Source: AV40 sp038230255
GTDB lineage: Bacteria; Verrucomicrobiota; Verrucomicrobiia; Chthoniobacterales; UBA10450
DNA length: 64,000 bases
Direction of reading: 5' to 3'
Assembly: GCA_038230255.1 (NCBI GenBank)
Contig: JBBRNP010000001.1
Coordinates: 310,001-374,000, forward strand
This document shows, one piece after another, positions 60,218 through 64,000 of the stretch (its first letter is position 1; every line of letters starts with the position of its first letter). Made by a program: the position numbers and the translations under genes. A model generated the notes under the pieces. The model did no database searches. It was not told the origin of the DNA and saw nothing but the letters and a program-made list of their open reading frames with translations.

Positions 60218-61372
60218 TTAACTGGCGTAATCGGCGATCGCTTTGGCGACGTCGAGGGTGGAATCTTTGCCGCCCATGTCGTAGGTGCGCACTTTGCCTT
60301 CGGCGATGACGCGGGCAATGGCGATTTCGAGACGCGTGGCCATTTCAGTTTCCTTGAGCCAATCGAGCATCAGTTTGCTAGTTAGAAGCATGGCGATCGG
60401 ATTGACCTTGTATTGACCGGCGTATTTCGGCGCCGAGCCGTGCGTTGGTTCAAACACCGCGTATTTGTCACCGAGATTGGCGCTGGGTGCGAACCCGAGT
60501 CCGCCGACCAACCCGGCGCACAAATCGCTGACGATGTCGCCGAACATATTTTCCGCGACCAGCACCGAGTAATCCTGCGGATTTTTGAACATCCACATGC
60601 AAATGGCGTCGATGTTCGCGTCGTCCGCGCGAATATCCGGGTAATTTTTGGCCATGTCCTTAAAGCAACGCATCATCAAACCGCCGGTTTCGCGCAGGAC
60701 GTTTGGTTTCTCGATCAGGGTGACGCGTTTGCGTCCGGTCTTCTTGGCGAACTCGAAAGCTTGTTTGCAAATGTTGGTGCAACCTTGCTTGCTCATGATG
60801 CGGGTCGAGAGAGCGATGTTTTCCAATCCGGCCTTGTCTTTCCACTTTTTCATCTTCGGATTGGCGCAGAGCGCCGTGTAAACCGATTCGGGTAACGGGA
60901 AGAACTCGACGCCGCCGTACATGCCTTCGGTATTTTCGCGGAACACGACTTGATCGATCAAGACATCTTCGCCGCTCGGGTTCGTGATCTTGTTACCGCG
61001 AAAATTCAGCGGATTACCGGGATAACTTTTACACGGCCGCATGTTGGTATGGAGGTTGAACATCTGTCGCAGCCCTACGATTGGCGAGAAGTAGACCAAC
61101 CCCTTGTCTTTCAGTTCCGGAGCCAATTCATTCTTGGCTTCACTTTGCGGTTTGCTGGTGATGGCGCCGAAAAGACCGCAGGTGGTTTCTTTTAAAACTT
61201 TCACCGTGCGATCCGGCAGCGCGTTGCCTTCCTTACACCAAAATTCCCAGCCGATGTCGCAAGGCACATATTCGGCGTCGAGTTTCAGCCGATCCAAGAC
61301 GAGGCGGGCCGCCTCCATGACATCGTTGCCAACTCCGTCACCAGGCATCCATGCAATTTTGTATTTAGCCAT
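60218..61372 (-). CDS. Isocitrate/homoisocitrate/isopropylmalate-type dehydrogenase
   Basis: 384 residues from the ATG at 61372. Beta-decarboxylating dehydrogenase fold: MPGDGVGNDVMEAARLVL at the start, ALPDRTVKVLKETTCGLFGAI, GLRQMFNLHTNMRPCKS (substrate Arg pair), VVFRENTEGMYGG, the catalytic Lys in LIEKPNVLRETGG, and the metal Asp in AENMFGDIVSDLCAGLVGGLG. EPTHGSAPKYAG binds NAD. The order of a homoaconitase gene followed 199 bases later by this one suggests homoisocitrate dehydrogenase, but isocitrate dehydrogenase is also possible. Not an IDH of the NADP-Icd E. coli type. Confidence 0.8.
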   Translation of the reverse strand: MAKYKIAWMPGDGVGNDVMEAARLVLDRLKLDAEYVPCDIGWEFWCKEGNALPDRTVKVLKETTCGLFGAITSKPQSEAKNELAPELKDKGLVYFSPIVGLRQMFNLHTNMRPCKSYPGNPLNFRGNKITNPSGEDVLIDQVVFRENTEGMYGGVEFFPLPESVYTALCANPKMKKWKDKAGLENIALSTRIMSKQGCTNICKQAFEFAKKTGRKRVTLIEKPNVLRETGGLMMRCFKDMAKNYPDIRADDANIDAICMWMFKNPQDYSVLVAENMFGDIVSDLCAGLVGGLGFAPSANLGDKYAVFEPTHGSAPKYAGQYKVNPIAMLLTSKLMLDWLKETEMATRLEIAIARVIAEGKVRTYDMGGKDSTLDVAKAIADYAS

Positions 61373-61446
61373 AAGGAGCGATTTTATCGGCACGCCTCAT
61401 CACCGCAAGTCGCAGCAATTGAACGATGCCGTTCTGCTCGGAATTT

Positions 61447-61545
61447 TACCCGCGAATCACGCGAATCACGCGAAAGTAAATTCGTAAGATGCCGGGAAAT
61501 CGATAAAATATTCGCGTCCATTCGCGTAATTGGCGGGCCCATTTC
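61447..61545. repeat. Gene-flanking imperfect repeat, left copy
   Basis: Contains CCCGCGAATCACGCGAATCACGCGAA and ends TTCGCGTAATTGGCGGGCC. A similar sequence in inverted orientation lies at 63605-63695. The 199 bases between the two coding regions hold nothing else apart from this. Confidence 0.65.
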
Positions 61546-61571
61546 TGACTTCTACGGATAAGAGCGCGCGT

Positions 61572-63557
61572 TTACGCCGTTTGCGGTTTCGCGCGCAACC
61601 GAGACGCCACCAGATTTTCGGCGCCACCGGAGACGATCAGTTCCTGGGCGGCTGGACTTAGCGGCGGAAAGGGGAATGATTTTCCATCGATGATCAGGGT
61701 CGATTTGCCGTAATCAATCGTGATCTCGGAGGCGACCGTGGTCGGCGCGCTATTCTTCAGCGTGGCGCGCAAGTGCATGACCAATTCTGGGCACTCGAAC
61801 ACGACGAAGCCGTTGTTGAACGCGTTACGCTTGTAAGTTTCGGAAAAGCTGGCCGCGATGACGCACGGAATGCCTTTGAACTTCAGCGCCGTGGCCGCCT
61901 GCTCGCGACTAGAACCGCTGCCAAAATTAAGTCCGCCGACGACCACGTCGCCTTTTTGATAAAGCGCGTTGAAGTTCGGGTCGTAATTTTCGAATGTGAC
62001 CGCCGCCATTTCTTGCGGCGTCATGTCGTCGCGGTAAGTGTGTTTGCTGCCGTAAATGCCGTCCGTGTTCAGATTGTCCTTATCAACGAACAGGACGCGA
62101 CCGCGCACACTTGGTGGAAAACCGGCGATGATTTCGACTGAACCCGCTGGCTGCGTTTTCTTTTCGGAACGCCGAATTGCTGTGCCCGCGGCGCGCTCGA
62201 CGAAATCTTTCGGCGCGCAAATGAATCCGGCCAACGCGCTGGCCGCCACCACTGCGGGCGAACCCAAATAAACCAGCGCATCGCGGTCGCCCATCCGGCC
62301 TTTAAAATTGCGATTGGTGGCGCTGATAGCGGTCTCGCCTTTTTGCACCAAACCGCGACCGAGGCCGATGCAGGCTCCGCAACCGGGTGGCAGTGGAATC
62401 GCGCCCGCATCGATTAGAGTTTTCCAATCGCCATTGGACTCCGACTTGGCCTGCACTTCGGCGCTGGCCGGAGCCAAATAAAATTCGACACCATCGGCGA
62501 CGCGTCCACCGCGAGCGCGTACGACTTCGGCCGCGTCGTGCAGATCTTCAAAGCGCGCATTTACGCACGACAACAGATACGCCTTTTGAATCGGCACATG
62601 TTTCCGCTGCATTTCCGGCAATGACACCATCGTCTTCACTTCATTAGGGCCGGACACGTGCGGAACCACCGTTGCCAGATCAAGCTCAAGCTCGATCGCG
62701 TATTCCGCATCCGCATCAGCGCTAAGCTCACTCCGATTCTTCCACCACTCATCGATGTCGATCTTGGTGTAGCCGGAGCGACTTTTCGGGCCGCGTTTTC
62801 CCGGGCGTTTCGGGTTCGTGAACTCGCCGACGCGCGACTGCAAATAGTTCACCGTGACTTCATCGAACGGAAACACGCCTGCGAGCGCGCCCCACTCGGT
62901 CGTCATATTGGCAATGGTCATGCGCGCAGACATCGGAAGATTCGCCACTCCATCGCCCAGAAATTCGACCGCGTGATTGAGCACTTCGTCTTTATTGAAG
63001 AGTCCGCACAACGCGATAATGACATCCTTACCGGTGACGCCGGCGGAGAGATTTCCTTTGAGCAAGACTTTGGCGACTTTGGGAACCTGCCACCACGTAA
63101 CTCCAGTGGCCCAAATACTCGCGGCGTCGGTTCGCACGACCGGCGTGCCCAGCGCGGCCATCGCGCCGTACAAATTGGAGTGCGAATCGCTCGCTACCAC
63201 CAGCGCGCCGGGAACAACGTAACCTTGTTCCACCATCACCTGATGCGAGATGCCAGTGCCCGCCGGGTAAAAGTCGATGCCGTGTTCGTGGGCGAATGCT
63301 TCGATCTTGGCGTACTTCTCCAAATTCTTCGGCGTAACGTTTTGAATGTCGTGATCGATCGCAAAAACCGGCTGCGCCGGATCGGCGATCTTCGTCGCGC
63401 CGATCTGTTTGAACTTGGGAATTACTGCACCGGTATTGTCGTGGGTCATCACATGACGCGGCCGGATCGACACGAAATCGCCCGCGCGCACGACCGCTCC
63501 TTGCGGAAGTCCATCCGCGTGACGTGCAGCTATTTTTTCGACCAACGTCAGGCCCAT
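61572..63557 (-). CDS. Homoaconitase, single-chain fungal Lys4-type
   Basis: 661 residues, aconitase superfamily with fused swivel domain. Cluster Cys331 (LLSCVNARFEDL), Cys393 and Cys396 (PPGCGACIGLG). Swivel site GGLNFGSGSSREQAATALKFKG. RHVMTHDN, FAIDHDIQN, HGIDFYPAGTGISHQVM, VRTDAASIWATGVTWWQVP, GKDVIIALCGLFNKDEVLNHAVEF and MTIANMTTEWGALAGVFPFD match, by memory, the yeast Lys4 order almost phrase for phrase. Bacterial homoaconitases (Thermus) are two-subunit LeuC/LeuD-like, so this form is unusual. Converts homocitrate-derived intermediates to homoisocitrate if the name holds. Flanked by inverted repeat copies. Confidence 0.85.
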   Translation of the reverse strand: MGLTLVEKIAARHADGLPQGAVVRAGDFVSIRPRHVMTHDNTGAVIPKFKQIGATKIADPAQPVFAIDHDIQNVTPKNLEKYAKIEAFAHEHGIDFYPAGTGISHQVMVEQGYVVPGALVVASDSHSNLYGAMAALGTPVVRTDAASIWATGVTWWQVPKVAKVLLKGNLSAGVTGKDVIIALCGLFNKDEVLNHAVEFLGDGVANLPMSARMTIANMTTEWGALAGVFPFDEVTVNYLQSRVGEFTNPKRPGKRGPKSRSGYTKIDIDEWWKNRSELSADADAEYAIELELDLATVVPHVSGPNEVKTMVSLPEMQRKHVPIQKAYLLSCVNARFEDLHDAAEVVRARGGRVADGVEFYLAPASAEVQAKSESNGDWKTLIDAGAIPLPPGCGACIGLGRGLVQKGETAISATNRNFKGRMGDRDALVYLGSPAVVAASALAGFICAPKDFVERAAGTAIRRSEKKTQPAGSVEIIAGFPPSVRGRVLFVDKDNLNTDGIYGSKHTYRDDMTPQEMAAVTFENYDPNFNALYQKGDVVVGGLNFGSGSSREQAATALKFKGIPCVIAASFSETYKRNAFNNGFVVFECPELVMHLRATLKNSAPTTVASEITIDYGKSTLIIDGKSFPFPPLSPAAQELIVSGGAENLVASRLRAKPQTA

Positions 63558-63604
63558 ATTAATCGTCCTTCTAAAATAAATCGCCTCGTTCCCATATCAA
63601 TTTA

Positions 63605-63695
63605 AGAAACTGGCCCGCCAAACACGCGAATTGACGCCAATTTTTCTAATCGCTTTGGTTTTGTCCTTTAGCGTTATTTGCGTGATTCGCGGGCA
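63605..63695. repeat. Gene-flanking imperfect repeat, right copy (inverted)
   Basis: Reverse complement reads GCCCGCGAATCACGCAAATAACGC ... ATTGGCGTCAATTCGCGTGTTTGGCGGGCC, matching the left copy at 61447 with spacer differences. Confidence 0.65.
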
Positions 63696-63699
63696 AGAA

Positions 63700-63999
63700 T
63701 CATTTCTTCGCAGCGCGCTTGCCCAGAAACTTGGCGATGTCGAAGTCCACGAAGTCGGCGTGATGGAAGATGATCGACTCGATCGAGCGTTCCATTTTGT
63801 CGCCCTCGTGACTGTGGGTGGCAATGATGTGCATGACTTCGCCGGGAATGCCGTGCTTGAAGGCGAGCGCGACGCCGCTAAACGGATGCCGCACTTGTTG
63901 TCCGAATTTTCCCTGAATCACTTTGCCGGACGCGTCCTTGCCGTACTCGAGCGGCTTGCCGACATCGGCCAGCAACGCGCCGGCGATGAGATAATCGCG
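63700..63999 (-). CDS. HD-domain protein, N-terminal end outside window
   Basis: About 99 C-terminal residues. The open frame continues to the window edge (RDYLIAGALLADVGKPLEYG at its start). GALLADVGK, HPFSGVALAFKHGIPGEVMHIIATHSHEGD and SIESIIFHHADFVDFD fit an HD phosphohydrolase, with His and Asp in the expected spots; the leading His-Asp motif lies beyond the edge. Nucleotide or cyclic-nucleotide hydrolysis is the family theme. Upstream in transcription of the homoaconitase gene. Confidence 0.75.
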   Translation of the reverse strand, partial: RDYLIAGALLADVGKPLEYGKDASGKVIQGKFGQQVRHPFSGVALAFKHGIPGEVMHIIATHSHEGDKMERSIESIIFHHADFVDFDIAKFLGKRAAKK

Positions 64000-64000
64000 T

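Noticed and set aside
62658..63605. 315-residue + strand frame opposite the homoaconitase gene
   Set aside because: Arg/His-rich shadow composition; the - strand frame has intact cluster ligands and family motifs.

Overview
The window (about 57% GC by eye) reads as chromosomal DNA of a free-living Gram-negative bacterium, most likely a Verrucomicrobiota member of soil type (Spartobacteria/Chthoniobacterales-like). The grounds are an archaeal-type prolyl-tRNA synthetase, a 535-residue basic-tailed protein of a kind I associate with Verrucomicrobia, a matrixin-like protease with Pro-Thr linkers and a Calx-beta end, many short secreted lipoproteins, weak Shine-Dalgarno sequences and a dense load of dispersed palindromic repeats. 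The taxonomy is inference. There is no prophage, CRISPR array, rRNA or tRNA, and no recognisable transposase.

Layout. 1-6.1 kb: end of a DUF2071 gene, aconitase, a peroxiredoxin, the RNase P RNA gene with promoter and terminator, a class V aminotransferase and a DUF421 membrane protein. 6.2-16 kb: housekeeping genes (rpsI-rplM, proS, frr-pyrH, fmt-Zn ribbon-adk, rpmA-rplU, rsmI) mixed with a TPR protein, a CAP-domain protein and a glutaredoxin. 16-25 kb: lipoproteins, an alpha/beta hydrolase, bifunctional PutA, a threonine-aldolase-like enzyme and a secreted metalloprotease coupled to a small secreted partner. 25-37 kb: a DsbD/redoxin pair, SDR, M23 peptidase, sugar-nucleotide epimerase, sulfotransferase, RRM protein, miaA-hflX and nth. 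37-47 kb: a His-rich membrane/TPR protein, an arginase-like protein without a normal start codon, a two-gene SMR/EamA pair, an acetyltransferase, MscS, ACP, the basic-tailed conserved protein, rpmB and a Gfo/Idh protein. 47-50 kb: phosphate and Mg transport (PiT, DUF47, MgtE). 50-64 kb: a catabolic stretch with FadJ, a long acyl-CoA dehydrogenase, lysine 6-aminotransferase, piperideine-6-carboxylate dehydrogenase, MmgE/PrpD, an orphan CdiI-like immunity protein, an isocitrate/homoisocitrate-type dehydrogenase, a fungal-type homoaconitase and an HD-domain protein.

The strongest unexplained signal is not a gene. The 12-mer AAGATCGACATC occurs 16 times exactly (12 on the + strand, 4 on the - strand), with at least 15 more one-mismatch copies. 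About 0.01 would be expected by chance. It lies in several codon contexts (KIDI, DVDL, MSIL) and also at gene borders, so it looks like a DNA-level signal such as an uptake, recombination or chromosome-orienting sequence.

Three further repeat classes are present: eight roughly 80-165 bp palindromes bounded by TGTCAT/ATGACA; short GTAG-hairpin (REP-like) units, one inverted pair of which is translated in frame; and longer imperfect inverted repeats that bracket the homoaconitase gene. A separate perfect 28-bp inverted repeat brackets the piperideine-6-carboxylate dehydrogenase gene.
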